A stretch of DNA of 64,000 bases from Przewalskia tangutica (GCA_029844215.1 CM056723.1:9694980-9758979); one strand, 5' to 3'; shown: positions 21,341 through 32,995, counted from the stretch's first letter. Notes: a model not told the origin generated them from the sequence alone. Made by a program: numbers and translations.

Positions 21341-21523
21341 TGGGGTTGAGCCTTGTGTCATCGATCAGTTATCCGCTCTCAGACCCTGGCTAATGGAGCA
21401 CATCCCGCGGTTTACCTTGGTGATAGCGATGAGGGACCGTGTCTATCATCTCCAGGACGTCTAGATAATACTAGTAAAATAGTCAGCCGCAAGCCTGAAT
21501 ACCTGGATTATCAAAAAAAAAAT
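21341..21523 (+). other. GC-rich unassigned segment with an A tail
   Basis: About 180 bp of mixed-composition DNA ('ccctggctaatggagcacat', 'gatgagggaccgtgtctatc') stands out from AT-rich surroundings and ends in a run of ten A at about 21514-21523. This looks like the 3' end of a retroposon, but I do not recognise the family. Confidence 0.3.
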
Positions 21524-23547
21524 GCACAAAACAATTAATCAATAATAGATTATTTGTACCTGTAGTCTCAAAACTTGATTGACAACTGACTTCTTAGACT
21601 TATTACTCATATTAATAAAACTTATAATTTTTGGGTGTTAATCATATAACCTCTTATGTAAGACGTAAAATTTATTATGATTATAGAAATATTTATGTAT
21701 GTCTCCCGCTTTATTATTTATAAATAATTATTTAGAGTAGTTTCCTATATATGTACACTAATTATCTTTAAGAAGGTTTTGTTGGAAGGCTTTAGTTTTA
21801 GAGATATCTATGTATGAGTTATTTTAAATAAAAAATTTAAGAGTAATTTTGAAGAGTTTATAATATTTACATAATTTAATATTATTTATTTTATTTAAAA
21901 AAAGTGAAGAATTTAATATGACCGATATAAGAGTATATAACAAAACTAATTACTATATCATAATTCAAACTAAACAAAGCATCACTTGTTAGATTTAAAT
22001 ATAATTAGATAAGTATGTAACTATTTTTAATTAAATTTGAATACCTGACCGTAGTAAATTCAAAACACTAATTATATTTCATTTAGATAGGTATAAAGTT
22101 ATTAATTTAATTGTTTAACACCTTTTAATAACTTAATATTATCATATAAATTATACGCTAAAAAGAAGCTAATATAATATAACTAGGAGCATATAAAAAA
22201 ATTAACAATATTATATATGACGAAAAAATCTATAAAGAAGTATATTTATTTAATGCAAACTGTTAAAGTAAATATTTTGTTTAATAAATTATTTATTATT
22301 CTATTCATTTTTCATATGTAATTTTCTTAGCTACAGTTGCTATTTAAATTTATTTGTATTTATAATATTTATATGACAACACTTAGGGATGTCATTGGGA
22401 CGGGTAAATGCGGGTACCGCCCCACATCCGCTCCAATTGGAGCGGGTATGGGTATCAAAAGTGCTACCCACCATGGATAGTGGAGCGGGGGTGGCTTCCA
22501 TATAAGACTCACACCGTACCCGCACCTCGTCCGTACCCGCTCCGCCAATATCCGCACCGCCTATTAATTTAATTAGACTATTTACTAATTTATTTGGTCA
22601 TTTCTTGATTTAAAATTTGACTTCACCATCTATATTCTAATCATATAAAGGCATCACTAAATTAAAGTACACCAACATAATATAATAACTTCTGCTTTTC
22701 ATATTCTATTTTTGTCTAAAATATTATGTCTGACTAGTAAAAATTCTCAAAATTGAGTAACCTTCTCATTTCTCTTTTACAACTTTAACCTAAAAATCTA
22801 CAATTCTTCACGGGAATCAGGTTTACAATATACTCAAAGCCCCACTCTTTTCATTTTCTTAAAAAAAAATCACCTAATTAATATTGTTAACGAACAACAT
22901 ATCAAGAAAAATATAAACTTGAAAACATAGAAACAGAGTATCGGTCATAACACAATAAGTACAAGAAAAAATCTTTATTTTTTCCTACTTAAACAACAAT
23001 CAAATGTTAGTCATTTACGTGTCCACCCAATCTTGAAAATATAAAACAGAGCAAAATGAAAGAAAAATGCATAAAGCCCCACAACACAAAATACAATATA
23101 TTATAATGTTGTAATTTGTGGGAGCTGTTTAGGTGGGTATCCATCCGAGGTAAGTGGGGTGGGGGCAGGTGGAGGAATTACTATCTGTGATGGGCGAGGA
23201 TAGGGTGGGTTTTAGATGATGGGTACGGGTATGGGGTACCCTTGTTGGGTTTTGATATTGGTGAATGGAAAATGATGGATGAAAAGTGAAGGGAATGTAA
23301 AAGGCCCCCTTTGCTTTGGTTGAAACAATTGTCCCACATCGAAAAAAGAAAGGAAAAGAGAGGTGTATATATTACATTACACCTTCTCTAGTCACTAAAA
23401 GGGTTGAGGGGGAAAGGACCCATCGCGCCGTCATCGTTGCTCGCTTGGCTACGGCTTTGGATTTTGATTTGGGCAAATGATTTGATTGATAATTTTTTTG
23501 GACCAAATTTTCTTTATTTTAATTATTTAATTAATTAAAAGAAAATC

Positions 23548-23660
23548 GTGCAGGACCGCGGTGCCATAAGTACTGAGAGGCTGCAGATCTTTCGGCACCG
23601 CGGTGCCATTCTGCAGCACCGCGATGCCATTCTGCAGCACCGCGGTGCCGATGCGGAAAT
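23548..23660 (+). repeat. Palindromic GC-rich module in the Copia B LTR
   Basis: Four units built on (G/C)ACCGCGGTGCC, two of them 21 bp apart and separated by ATTCTGCAG. GCACCGCGGTGC is a perfect palindrome. A module of the same order, including ACTGAGAGGCTG between units, occurs in Ty3-type LTRs at 31530-31660 and, inverted, at 50075-50190. It ends about 95 bp upstream of the TATA box. Confidence 0.85.
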
Positions 23661-23755
23661 TTCCAAAACCGAAGTTAGATTAGTGAATCTTTTTCTCACC
23701 ATTTTTGTGACTGTTCAGAAGGGTTGCAAACCTTCAGAAACAGTACTTCCATGGC

Positions 23756-23762
23756 TATAAAT
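23756..23762 (+). promoter_or_regulatory. TATA box of the Copia B 5' LTR
   Basis: TATAAAT, conserved in the 3' LTR at 29336-29342. Predicted core promoter for the element transcript. Confidence 0.6.
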
Positions 23763-24443
23763 TCACTTGCTTCCTCATAATTTTATTTACTAATTTTCTG
23801 AACTACAAACTCTTCTTCCTCTGTAAAAAATTGTGTGTGATACACTGCCGTTGAGTGGTTCGTCGCTACCTGAATTTGGAGTACTACTATTCTGGTAAGA
23901 TAATCGTTCTATCCTGGGAGGGATATTCCATCAACCTCGAGTACTGTGAGGGGAATAATTTCCTTAAGGACACACTTTGAACTAAGTGGGATCGATTATA
24001 TTCTGAAAAATATTTTTTATTTTTCCAACACTGATTCTGTTCATTTTTCAGTTATTATTGTTTACTGATTTTTGCAATACAGATTACTAACAATCTTAAG
24101 GAAATTATTATTTTTATATATTAATATGAATTCTGTTTGGAGACTAAAACATGTGTGATTTTCTACTCCGTATGAAATTTCGTATTCTGACTTGAAGACA
24201 TAAAAAATTCGTTGGAATATTAAAGTTCATACTAGTACAACGATTTGAAGAACATAAAAACTTCATCATTGTTGTTGTAAAAGTATTCTGACTTGAAGAC
24301 ATAAAACTTCGTTGGAATACCAAAGTTCATAATAATACCGTGATTTGAAGAAATAAAATTTTCATCGTTTAAGTTTGTGATCTAATTAATATTCTGGTTT
24401 ATTAACTAAAACAATTTGTCGATTTGACAGTGACAAACAAATA

Positions 24444-25250
24444 ATGACAATTGAAACTGGAACAACCTCTGCGAATGCTGCACCAGCGGTTACTCCTACA
24501 ACCCGTACCACTGTGCCACCGGCTGAGAAACCTGCAAAGTTCACCGGTGTCAACTTTAAAGGATGGCAACAAAGAATGTTCTTTTGGCTTACCACCCTTG
24601 GTATGCAAAAGATCACTAGTGAGGACCCTCCCGTGCCTGACGCCGACATGCCTGACAACCAAAAGTTGATGGTTACGGAGGCTTGGAAACCTGCTGATTT
24701 TTTATGCAAAGGCTACATTTTGAGTGCCTTAGAAGATGACTTGTACAACGTCTACAGTGCAGTAGAGACCTCCAAAGAACTATGGAGTGCACTTGAAAAG
24801 AAGTACAAAACCGAAGATGCTTGCTTGAAGAAGTTTGTATTGTGGATGGAAAAACCGTTGGAACCCAAGTTCAAGAGCTTCAACTTATCTTCCATGACCT
24901 TATTGCTGAAGGTATGGTAGTGAATGAAGCGTTCCAAGTGGCTGCGATGATTGAGAAGTTGCCGCCCTTATGGAAAGATTTCAAGAATTATCTTGCACAA
25001 AAGAAAGGGAATGAAGTTGGAGGATCTTGTGATTCGTCTCAAGATCGAGGAAGATAACAAAACCGTTGAGAAGAGGTACCGTAAGACTTCACCAATTGAA
25101 GGGGCAAACATCGTTGAATATGCTGCTCGAAAAAGAAAAAGAAAAGGAAGAGGCCTTCTGGAAATGAGAAGGATTCTAACAAGAAAAACTTCAAGGGCAG
25201 CTGCTATAATTGTGGGAAAGACAAGGGAAAATGACAAGACAATATGGTGG
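24444..25250 (+). pseudogene. Copia B gag, broken
   Basis: The ATG at 24444 begins MTIETGTTSANAAP. Conserved gag wording follows: PAKFTGVNFKGWQQRMFFWL and EAWKPADFLCKGYILSALED. A frameshift near 24830 moves the frame to TVGTQVQELQLIFHDLIAEG and AAMIEKLPPLWKDFKNYL. A truncated zinc knuckle CYNCGK near 25200 lacks the His and last Cys because of a small deletion. The gag of Copia A has the same layout with an intact knuckle. Confidence 0.85.
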
Positions 25251-25275
25251 AAATGAATAATGATATGAGTGATCT

Positions 25276-26632
25276 GTGTGCAATGCTATCGGGTGCAATT
25301 TGGTTGGAAATCCAAAGGAGTGGTGGCTTGATTCTGGTGCCACTCGACATGTTTGCGCTGCAAAAGAAGCATTTGCAACCTACGCTCCCGCTGGACCCGA
25401 AAAGGTACTGTTTATGGGAAATACTGCAACAACCAAGGTTGAAGGATATGAGAAGATATTTCTGAAGATGACTTCCGGCAAGGTCCCGACTCTCAATAAT
25501 ATTCTGCACGTTCCAACAATTAGGAAGAGCTTAGTTTCAGTCGGACTACTCGTACAAAACGAGTTTAAGTGCGTGTTGGTTAGTGAGAAAATTGTAATAA
25601 GTAAGAATGATATGTCCATAGGAAAGGGCTATCTCATCGAGGGCTTTTCAAACTAAATGTAATGGTTGTTGACAGTATTAATAAGAATTCAGTTTCGTCT
25701 TACTTATTGGAGTCAAATGATTTATGGCATGTTCGTTTAGGACATGTCAACTACAAAACCTTATGAAAATTGATTAATTTAGAAGTATTGCCTAAATTTG
25801 AGTGTAACAAATCAAAATGTAAAATCCGTGTTGAATCTAAATTTGTTAAACATCCATATAAGTCTATTGATAGGAATTCAAATCCTTTAGACTTAATTCA
25901 TACAGATATATGTGATATGAAGTCAATACCATCTCGCGGCGGGAAAAAGTATTATATAATTTTTATTGACGATTGCACTCGATATTGTTATGTGTATTTG
26001 CTTAATAGTAAGGATGAAGCAATCGATGCATTTAAGCAATACAAGAACGAAGTGGAAATCAATTGAACAAAAAGATAAAATGATTAGAAGTGATAGGGGT
26101 GGAGAATACGAATCTCCTTTTGCAGAGATATGTTTAAATATGGAATTATTCATCAAACTGCTGCCCCTTACACACAACAATCAAATGGAATTGCGAAAAG
26201 AAAAAACCAAACATTAAAGGAAATGAGGAATGCTTTATTAATAAGTTCCGGTTTACCGCAAAACTTGTGGGGGGAAGCTATCCTTACAGCTAATCGAATA
26301 CTCAATAGGGTGCCCCACATCAAAACACAATCTATTCCATATGAAATATGAAAAGGAAGAAAACTCAACTTGAAATATTTCAAAATGTGGGGGTGTTTAG
26401 CAAAGGTACAAGTTCATTTACCCAAAGGGTAAAAATCAGACCAAAAACTGTGGATTGTGTTTTTATTGGCTATGCTACAAACATCAAAGCTTATCGGTTT
26501 TTTGTTCACAAATCGGACAATCCCGAAATTCATGTTAATACGGTAATTGAATCAGATAATGCTAAATTCTTTGAAAAAATTTATCCGTATAAAACTGAAT
26601 GTGAGTCGTCAAGTGAAAGATCTAAACGATAG
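25276..26632 (+). pseudogene. Copia B protease and integrase, broken
   Basis: Protease: WWLDSGATRHVCAAKEAFA with the catalytic Asp, then MTSGKVPTLNNILHVPTIRK. Pre-integrase: LWHVRLGHVNYKTL before a stop near 25764. Integrase: LIHTDICDMKSIPSRGGKKY, YYIIFIDDCTRYCYVYLL, then, in another frame, RSDRGGEYESPFAEI and TQQSNGIAKRKNQTLKE. Further frame changes near 26060 and 26350 precede VDCVFIGYATNIKAYRFFVH. Integrase would insert the cDNA, but the breaks make it non-functional. Confidence 0.85.
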
Positions 26633-26739
26633 CAGGAAGAACAAAAGGAAAGTACACCAAGTAAAGAGGATCCAAGGCGTAGCAAACGTCAAAGGACATC
26701 TACTTTCTTTGGACCAGATTTTGTGACATTTTTGCTTGA

Positions 26740-27740
26740 AAATGAGCCTCAAACATTCAAAGCGGCGATGTCATCTTCTGATTCAGCATTTTGGAAAGAG
26801 GCAGTCAATAGTGAGATTGAATCAATTTTGAACAACCATACATGAGAATTGGTTGATCTTCCTCCTGAAAATAAACCTTTAGGATCAAAATGAATTTTTA
26901 AAAGGAAAATGAAAACTGATGGCACTATTGACAAATATAAGACAAGACTTGTGCAAAAGGTTATAGACAAAAAGAATGTCTTGATTACTTCGACACATAC
27001 TCGCCGGTAACAAGAATAACATCTATTCGGGTGTTAGTGGCACCGACGACCGTATATGATCTTGAAATCTATCAAATGGATGTCAAGACAACTTTCTTAA
27101 ATGAAGAATTGGAGGAAGAAATTTACATGGAACAACCTGAGGGTTTTGTGGTTCATGGTAAAGAAAGGAAAGTGTGCAAACTTGTTAAGTAACTTTATGA
27201 ACTTAAACAAGCACACAAACAATGACATGCGAAATTTGACCAAACAATGTTGGCAAATGGATTTAAGATTAATGAGTGTGACAAATGTGTTTACATTAAA
27301 AATACTCCAAATCGTGAAGTCATTGTTTGTTTATATGTTGATGACATATTGATAATGAGTAGAGATATTGCCGATGTAAATGCTACGAAGCGTATGCTCG
27401 CTAGCAAATTTGACATGAAAGACTTAGGGGTTGCTAATTTGATCTTAGGAATTAGGATTCATAAAACTCCACAAAGTCTAGCATTATCACAGACACATTA
27501 TATTGAAAAGGTACTTGAGGTACTTGACAAGTTCAAGTATTTAAATTTCAATGTTGCAAAGACTTCAATTGATGTAAGTTTTGCACTTCAAAAGAATGAA
27601 GGTGAAAGTGACTTATAATTGGACTATGCACGAGTCTTGGGAAGTTTGATGTATATTATGAATTGTACACGATCAGATATAACATGTGCTATAAGCAAGC
27701 TGAATCGATTCACGAGTAATCTCAATCAAACTCATTGGAT
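26740..27740 (+). pseudogene. Copia B reverse transcriptase, broken
   Basis: Recognisable text: FKAAMSSSDSAFWKEAVNSE before several stops, YDLEIYQMDVKTTFLNEELE, EEIYMEQPEGFVVHGKERKV, then CLYVDDILIMSRDIADV carrying the YVDD box (about 27334-27345). MKDLGVANLILGIRIHKTPQ and VLGSLMYIMNCTRSDITCAI follow. Stops occur near 26843, 26893, 27190, 27224 and 27616. Confidence 0.85.
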
Positions 27741-27756
27741 GACAATAAAATGAGTC

Positions 27757-28316
27757 TTGGGATATTTAAAACACACTCAAACTATGTTTTGCATTATAAT
27801 AAATATCCCACAATACTTGAGGGATATAGTGATGCAAACTGGATCACCGGATCATTTGAAGTTAAATCCACGAGTGTATATGTTTTCACCGTTGGTGGAT
27901 GAGAAGTGTCTTGGAAATCATCAAAACAGACATGCATCGCCCGCTCTACAATGGAATCTGAATTTATAGCTATAGACAAGGCCGGTGAAGAAGCTGAATG
28001 GCTCTGGAATTTCTTAGAAGATATTCCACTCTGACCCAAACCGTTGGCTCTTATATGTATACATTGTGACAGTCAAGCAACAATAGGTAGGGCAGGGAGC
28101 GTAATGTATAACGGAAAATTTCGTCACATACGACAGAGACACAATACCGTTAGACAACTCCTCTCTAGTGGCGTTATCACGATTAACTATGTAAAGTCAA
28201 GAGATAACGTGGCGGGTCCGCTTACAAAAGGTTTATCTAGAGAGGGAGTTAGTAGATCATCAATGGGAATGGGGTTAAGGCCGAGGACAAGTCATCATGG
28301 CGGTAACTCTACCTAG
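27757..28316 (+). pseudogene. Copia B RNase H
   Basis: RNase H wording is spread over frames: SWKSSKQTCIARSTMESEFI (about 27910-27968), then ICIHCDSQATIGRAGSVMYN, GKFRHIRQRHNTVRQLLSSG and VAGPLTKGLSREG up to the stop at 28316. Same type as Copia A and G. Untranslated sequence follows to the 3' LTR. Confidence 0.8.
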
Positions 28317-28896
28317 CAGACTTGAGATCCCAAGATTTAGGTTCAAGGAGATCAAACAAAGTTGTGACTGACGGTTCAACATTGTCAAATAACTCAACCC
28401 ATTCTCGGATGAAGACAATGTTCAGAAATAAGGATAAAATTTTATGGCTTGTTAATGAGTTAATAAAGCATTAAGATTTTTAATGATTATCTAAACCTGA
28501 CAGTGAATGACCAGATAATGTGGCTATAGGACCACATGTTTAGAAATCACATATATGAGTGTTAAGTGTAAGCCGCTTTAAAGAGGAATGACAGTGAATA
28601 CTCATTCTCTATGCACTCATGAAATCAGGCGGTGTTCATGGCTGAAACGAACAAAACCGTGAGAACCATAAACGGTTGAGGGTTGATTGTGTGACTTATG
28701 TTGTCTAGGTATACAACAAAGTTCGACGGTTCAAAGATATCAAATCTACCGATTGATCGAGTATATCCGATATAAGTTCACTACGGAAAGTTCAAAGGGA
28801 AACCTACTTATCCAGATGCAGTCAATCCTCGCTTGTATATCACACTTGTCCGCACATTCTTTTATATTATGGCCATTCCCCATTCATATGGGTGAT
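28317..28896 (+). other. 3' untranslated region of Copia B
   Basis: Non-coding sequence between the RNase H stop and the 3' LTR. A G-rich PPT-like 'catatgggtgat' abuts the LTR. Confidence 0.5.
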
Positions 28897-29677
28897 TGTT
28901 GGGTTTTGATATTGGTGAATGGAAAATGATGGGATGAAAAGTGAAGGAAATGTAAAAGGTCTCTTTTGCTTTGGTTGAAACAATTGTCCCACATCGAAAA
29001 AAGAAAGGAAAAGAGAGGTGTATATATTACATTCCACCTTCTCTAGTCACTAAAAGGGTTGAGGGGGCAAGGACCCCTCGCGCCGTCGTCGTCACTCGCT
29101 CGGCTCAGTTCGGCTTCAGATTTGGTCAAATGATCTGATTGATTGATAATCTTTTTTGACCAAATTTTAATTTTAATTATTTAATTAATCGTGCAGAACC
29201 GCGGTGCCATTCTGCAGCACCGCGGTGCCGATGCGGAAATTTCCAAAACCGAAGTTAGATTAGTGAATCTTTTTCTCACCATTTTTGTGACTGTTCAGAA
29301 GGGTTGCAAACCTTCAGAAACAGTACTTCCATGGCTATAAATCCACTTGCTTCCTCATAATTTTATTTACTAATTTTCTGAACTCCAAACTTCTTCTTCT
29401 TTGCAAAAAAAAAAAATGTGTGTGATACACTGCCGTTGAGTGGTTCGCCGCTACCTGAATTTGGAGTACACTATTCTTGTAAGATAATCGTTCTATTCTG
29501 TGAGAGGATATTCTATCAACCTCGAGTACTGTGAGGAGAATAATTTCCTTAAGGACACACTTTGAACTTAGGGACTCGATTATATTCTGAAAAATATTTT
29601 TTATTTTTTTCAACACTGATTCTGTTCATTTTTCAATTATTATTGTTTACTGATTTTTGCAATACAGATTACTAACA
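28897..29677 (+). repeat. 3' LTR of Copia B
   Basis: 781 bp, same ends as the 5' LTR. It keeps only two palindromic units of the GC-rich module (29195-29235), has a TATA box at 29336-29342, and is followed by the ACCCT duplication. Confidence 0.9.
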
Positions 29678-29798
29678 ACCCTTCCCCGCCCAACCCCATT
29701 GACATTCCTAACAACACTAAAGGAAATGGTATTATGGTAAGAAGTAAAGGAAAGCAAAAGTCATATATTATTATATATATTAAGAAGAATAACATAAA

Positions 29799-29848
29799 TG
29801 ATGCTCGCTTGAGCGTAGTTCAGTTGGTCCAGGGCGGTAGATTGTTCG
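29799..29848 (+). tRNA. Retroposed tRNA-like 5' half (not a functional tRNA gene)
   Basis: A 50-bp insert containing TAGTTCAGTTGG, a perfect match to the tRNA A-box pattern TRGYNNARNNGG, followed by GGGCGGTAGATTG, which resembles a D-arm to anticodon-stem transition. It is flanked by a perfect 13-bp direct repeat AGAATAACATAAA (29786-29798 and 29849-29861). There is no T-arm or acceptor 3' end. A retroposed tRNA half or a heavily truncated SINE head fits. Confidence 0.5.
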
Positions 29849-29861
29849 AGAATAACATAAA

Positions 29862-30708
29862 GGCCAATTGGCAGAGACCCCTAAACCTAAACACTTTCTC
29901 TCCTATTTAGCGGCCGCCTCCCCTATTTTTTTTTAGTTTCTTCTTCAACCTCAATCTCTCTTTTTAGGTATGTTTATATTTTGGAGTTTTTTATTCATCT
30001 TAACTTGGATTTTTGTTTTAATTTTGCTCCAATAATTTGATAAATGTAGTGCCTTATAAATACTGAGTAGGAATTTAATCGATTACAAGGTTTTGACGTT
30101 GAGAGAAGTTCACTTTTCATCGACTATAACATCAAAGAGACAATATAAAATTGGGATGACGATTCCTTAAAAATGTATAGATTTATTTACTTACGTTGTT
30201 GCTTTGCGTTTTTTATTTTGTGACATAATTTTTCTCTTCTCGGAATTCTATTAGCATATTTATATTAATTTTATTTTTGAATTTGCTCATTCTTTTTGTG
30301 CTGATTATTATTTCTTTTGAATTTATAGGGTGCATTTTAATCCTAAATGCAAGAAGATTGAGGATTCAACAATGATGCAGAGAGTGAAACTACATTTTCG
30401 TTATTCAGTTTGCAAAATTTATTATATCTCTTCTAGAAGAGTTGTATATTGAGAATGCTGTGAATTTTAGATATACAATTATATATTTTAGAATTAATTG
30501 ATATAGCTACAACTCATTTATTGTCACTAATAAATTAATTTTCATCAATAAAATTAAAAGGTAAAAGAAAATCCAGTTACAAAATAAAAAATATAATTTT
30601 TTTTTCAAAAAATCTAATCACGGCATTGAGATGACTTGTAGGCATCTATGAATATTTGAACCCCGTAGCTAAACAAAAAACTACATTAGGAGGCTAATAT
30701 GTGATAGT
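29862..30708. other. AT-rich intergenic DNA with CACTA-like words
   Basis: No credible gene. From about 30480 it carries 'atatagctac' and 'ttgtcacta' words like those at 47801-48120, which suggests that Copia A landed inside a single AT-rich element. Confidence 0.35.
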
Positions 30709-31318
30709 TGTTGTATATAAAGCGTAAGTATCAACGAAATGAGAATGTAATAACAACAATCAATGAAAACAATGTAACTTATCTTGCTGAGTCAATTGAT
30801 GAACAATCTATCCTTAAGATAATATTTTCCATTACTTCCTTTCTACGGTGTTATGACAACTTATCTCCCAAGATAAAACAACGATCAAACTAATGAGCAA
30901 AGGAGACTCAAGAGTTCACTATGAGAAGAAAGATCTTAGAGTGTTTGATTGCAAGAGAGGAAGAACAATTTTCAGAAATTGTTAAGTGTAGAATGTCATG
31001 TGTTTTGCAAATGAGCCAAAGACATCATTTTATAGTGTTGAAAGATGACCTTCCACATGCCAAGTAATGACCTTAAATTGCCATGAATTAGACTTGATTG
31101 TGGAGTTACAATTGAGCCAAATAATGACTAAATTCATGAGCAACATAATGGAGAGTTAATACTCCAAAGTCAACCCAAAAATCACCTTAAATTTGCTTCC
31201 AACGTTCCGAAACTGTAGCAGCGTCGTGGCCCCAGAACTTCAGAGAGTTCTGAGCGTCGTCGGCGCCGCGGCTCAGAGGTGGTGGTGCCACGGCGCCGAG
31301 ATGGTTTTCTGGCGTCGT

Positions 31319-32571
31319 TGTTAGGCGTATTTTGTATACGCTTTTGAGTCATTTTTAGTTAGTGTTTTTCCCATTTTCGTTTAAATATGTGTCTTGTTAG
31401 GGTCGTTTTCCTTTCTTTTGAGTCACAACAGTTCAAAAAGGCAAAATGACGAAAATGAGCAAAAAGTGGGCATAAAAGGAGAGTCCCGAGGCAAAAAGGA
31501 CGGAAGTTGGCAATTCAGGACAAAAGACTGCAACACCGCAGTGCCATTCATACAGGACCGTGATGCCATAATTACTGAGAGGCTGTAGGATTTTCGGCAC
31601 CGCGATGCCATTCTGCAGGACCGCGGTGCCGAGACGTGAATTTTCAGATCCGAAATAGAATTGGACAAAGGCAGAAGGGTCCATACAACACGAAATTTGC
31701 AACATATTTAAGCCCTAGGGATTAGTCTAGTGGAGGAGGTTGGACATTCTATCACACAATACAACTCAGGACAGATTAGAAGCTACAATTGGAGACTGTA
31801 GTTCACAGTACTTTTCTTTCTTTTCTTTGCAATTCAGTTTATGTTGGTATTTGTATTAGTTCTTAGCGTGACTATGGCTAGGAGCTAAACACTTTATTAG
31901 GGTTTTCCTTATGAATCGCTTGAAACTTTTATTCATGAATTAATGCAGTAGTTTGATTTCTTCTTCACTTGATTAAGATTTTTTTTTATAATTGGTATGA
32001 ATGTTTTATAATTAATTGATCACTAATTATCATAATCTATATGATTTCGAATCAAGAACCGAAAGGAGAGATTTGAATATGCTGTAATTGAATAGACATA
32101 GGTTAAAACCGTGGACGAAAGTACCCCGGTACTTGTGTAGCATTATATGTTACTGTTCTAAATCCTCCTATATGATAAATCCTATCATAGAAATATAGAG
32201 GGTTCTGCACTGGGGTTGAGCGATTATATATCCTAAACGAAATATAAGACAGTCTAGTTAACCGCTATCTTAACGTAGAAGAAAAAGTCATACTAGTCGC
32301 ATTAAGGATTGAATAAAGTGGATAGTCGAGGATTTTGGAAGCCCTAATTCCTTCATAACGGATTACAACCTCAATAGTTTAGTTAATCCTTACAATTATT
32401 CTAGTAGATAAACAAAAACTCAACTCAATTATCGATTGCCAAATATATAACATAAAATAGATGAACGGTAATTAGAAACCAGTATCTGTGGACGATAAAC
32501 TCGGTCTTACAGACTATATTATTTGTGAACGATACGTACATTTGCGTGAGCAATTGGACAAGGTCCTAACA
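31319..32571 (+). repeat. Solo LTR, Ty3-type (Athila-related family 2)
   Basis: 1253 bp starting TGTTAGGCGTATTTTG and ending CCTAACA. Flanks are GTCGT (31314-31318) and GTCGC (32572-32576). The second copy of Copia A's LTR shows the uninterrupted site, so this is a clean insertion with one later change. The U3 resembles the Athila LTR (TTTTGAGTC, 'ttagggtcgttttcctttc') and contains the palindromic GC-rich module at 31530-31660. The 5' terminus forms a hairpin. The internal region was lost by LTR-LTR recombination. Confidence 0.85.
31530..31660 (+). repeat. Palindromic GC-rich module in the Ty3-type solo LTR
   Basis: Units ACACCGCAGTGCC, GGACCGTGATGCC, GCACCGCGATGCC and GGACCGCGGTGCC, with ACTGAGAGGCTG between the second and third. 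Order and spacer match the Copia B LTR module (23548-23660) over about 110 bp. Several units show CG-to-TG or CG-to-CA changes, as after cytosine methylation. Confidence 0.85.
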
Positions 32572-32995
32572 GTCGCGGTCCTTTTTTTTCGATATTCACA
32601 CTTTGTACACTTCTTCCTTCATTTACCAACGTGAAACCAACGTCATTTGGCCAATAACCGTCTATTACCTTATGTCTCAAATAATTCATATACGTATTAA
32701 TATCTCTTCCATTTAAGGAAATTATGATCCTTGACACTATATGTGCACGTGTGTGGAAACAACATTTCCGACGTGCGGAGCCCCAATTGTTCGATTCATA
32801 ATTAAATAGGATTAACTTTATTTCACGTTTAATAAATATTTCCAACAATCCCCTCTTGGAAGAGATTTTGGCGCACGACATGGTGCCTTTCTAGCAATCA
32901 TCCGGCGGATCGACGTTGCATCTGGAGAGATAGCCGTAGCCTTGAACCTTCCATAGTAGAATACCATCGGACATATTTACTGTGCGGTGAACGTG

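Larger units (their letters stand above)
23243..24092 (+). repeat. 5' LTR of Copia B
   Basis: 850 bp, TGTTGGGTTTTGATATTGG...ACTAACA. It contains the GC-rich module (23548-23660) and a TATA box TATAAAT at 23756-23762. It has about 70 bp more than the 3' LTR, mainly extra units of the GC-rich module. Confidence 0.9.
23243..29677 (+). mobile_element. Copia B: full-length LTR retrotransposon, defective
   Basis: About 6.4 kb with a perfect 5-bp duplication ACCCT (23238-23242 and 29678-29682), inserted inside the hAT element. Gag, protease, integrase, RT and RNase H follow in Copia order on the plus strand. Many frameshifts and stops are present. The LTRs carry the palindromic GC-rich module. Lineage is possibly Tork-like, judged only from RT and RNase H wording. 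Confidence 0.92.
22384..29710. mobile_element. Non-autonomous hAT element, split by Copia B
   Basis: Ends are TAGGGATGTCATTGGG on the left and, inverted, TAGGAATGTCAATGGG on the right. A perfect 8-bp duplication ACAACACT flanks it (22376-22383 and 29711-29718), as expected for hAT. Subterminal zones are rich in gggtacggg/cccgctcc words (22400-22560 and 23127-23242). Without Copia B the element is about 0.9 kb. The interior is AT-rich and shows no transposase. Confidence 0.88.
30709..32847 (-). repeat. 3' LTR of Copia A, interrupted by a solo LTR
   Basis: LTR pieces 30709-31318 and 32572-32847 match 46980-47800 closely. The gap is the solo LTR 31319-32571. The LTR includes a GC-rich island (31217-31315) and ends TTCCAACA at 32847, followed by the PPT. 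Confidence 0.9.

Noticed and set aside
29799..29848. A functional tRNA gene
   Set aside because: Only an A-box half is present. T-arm, B box and acceptor pairing are missing.
30708..30893. A 61-codon plus-strand frame
   Set aside because: It lies antisense inside the Copia A LTR.
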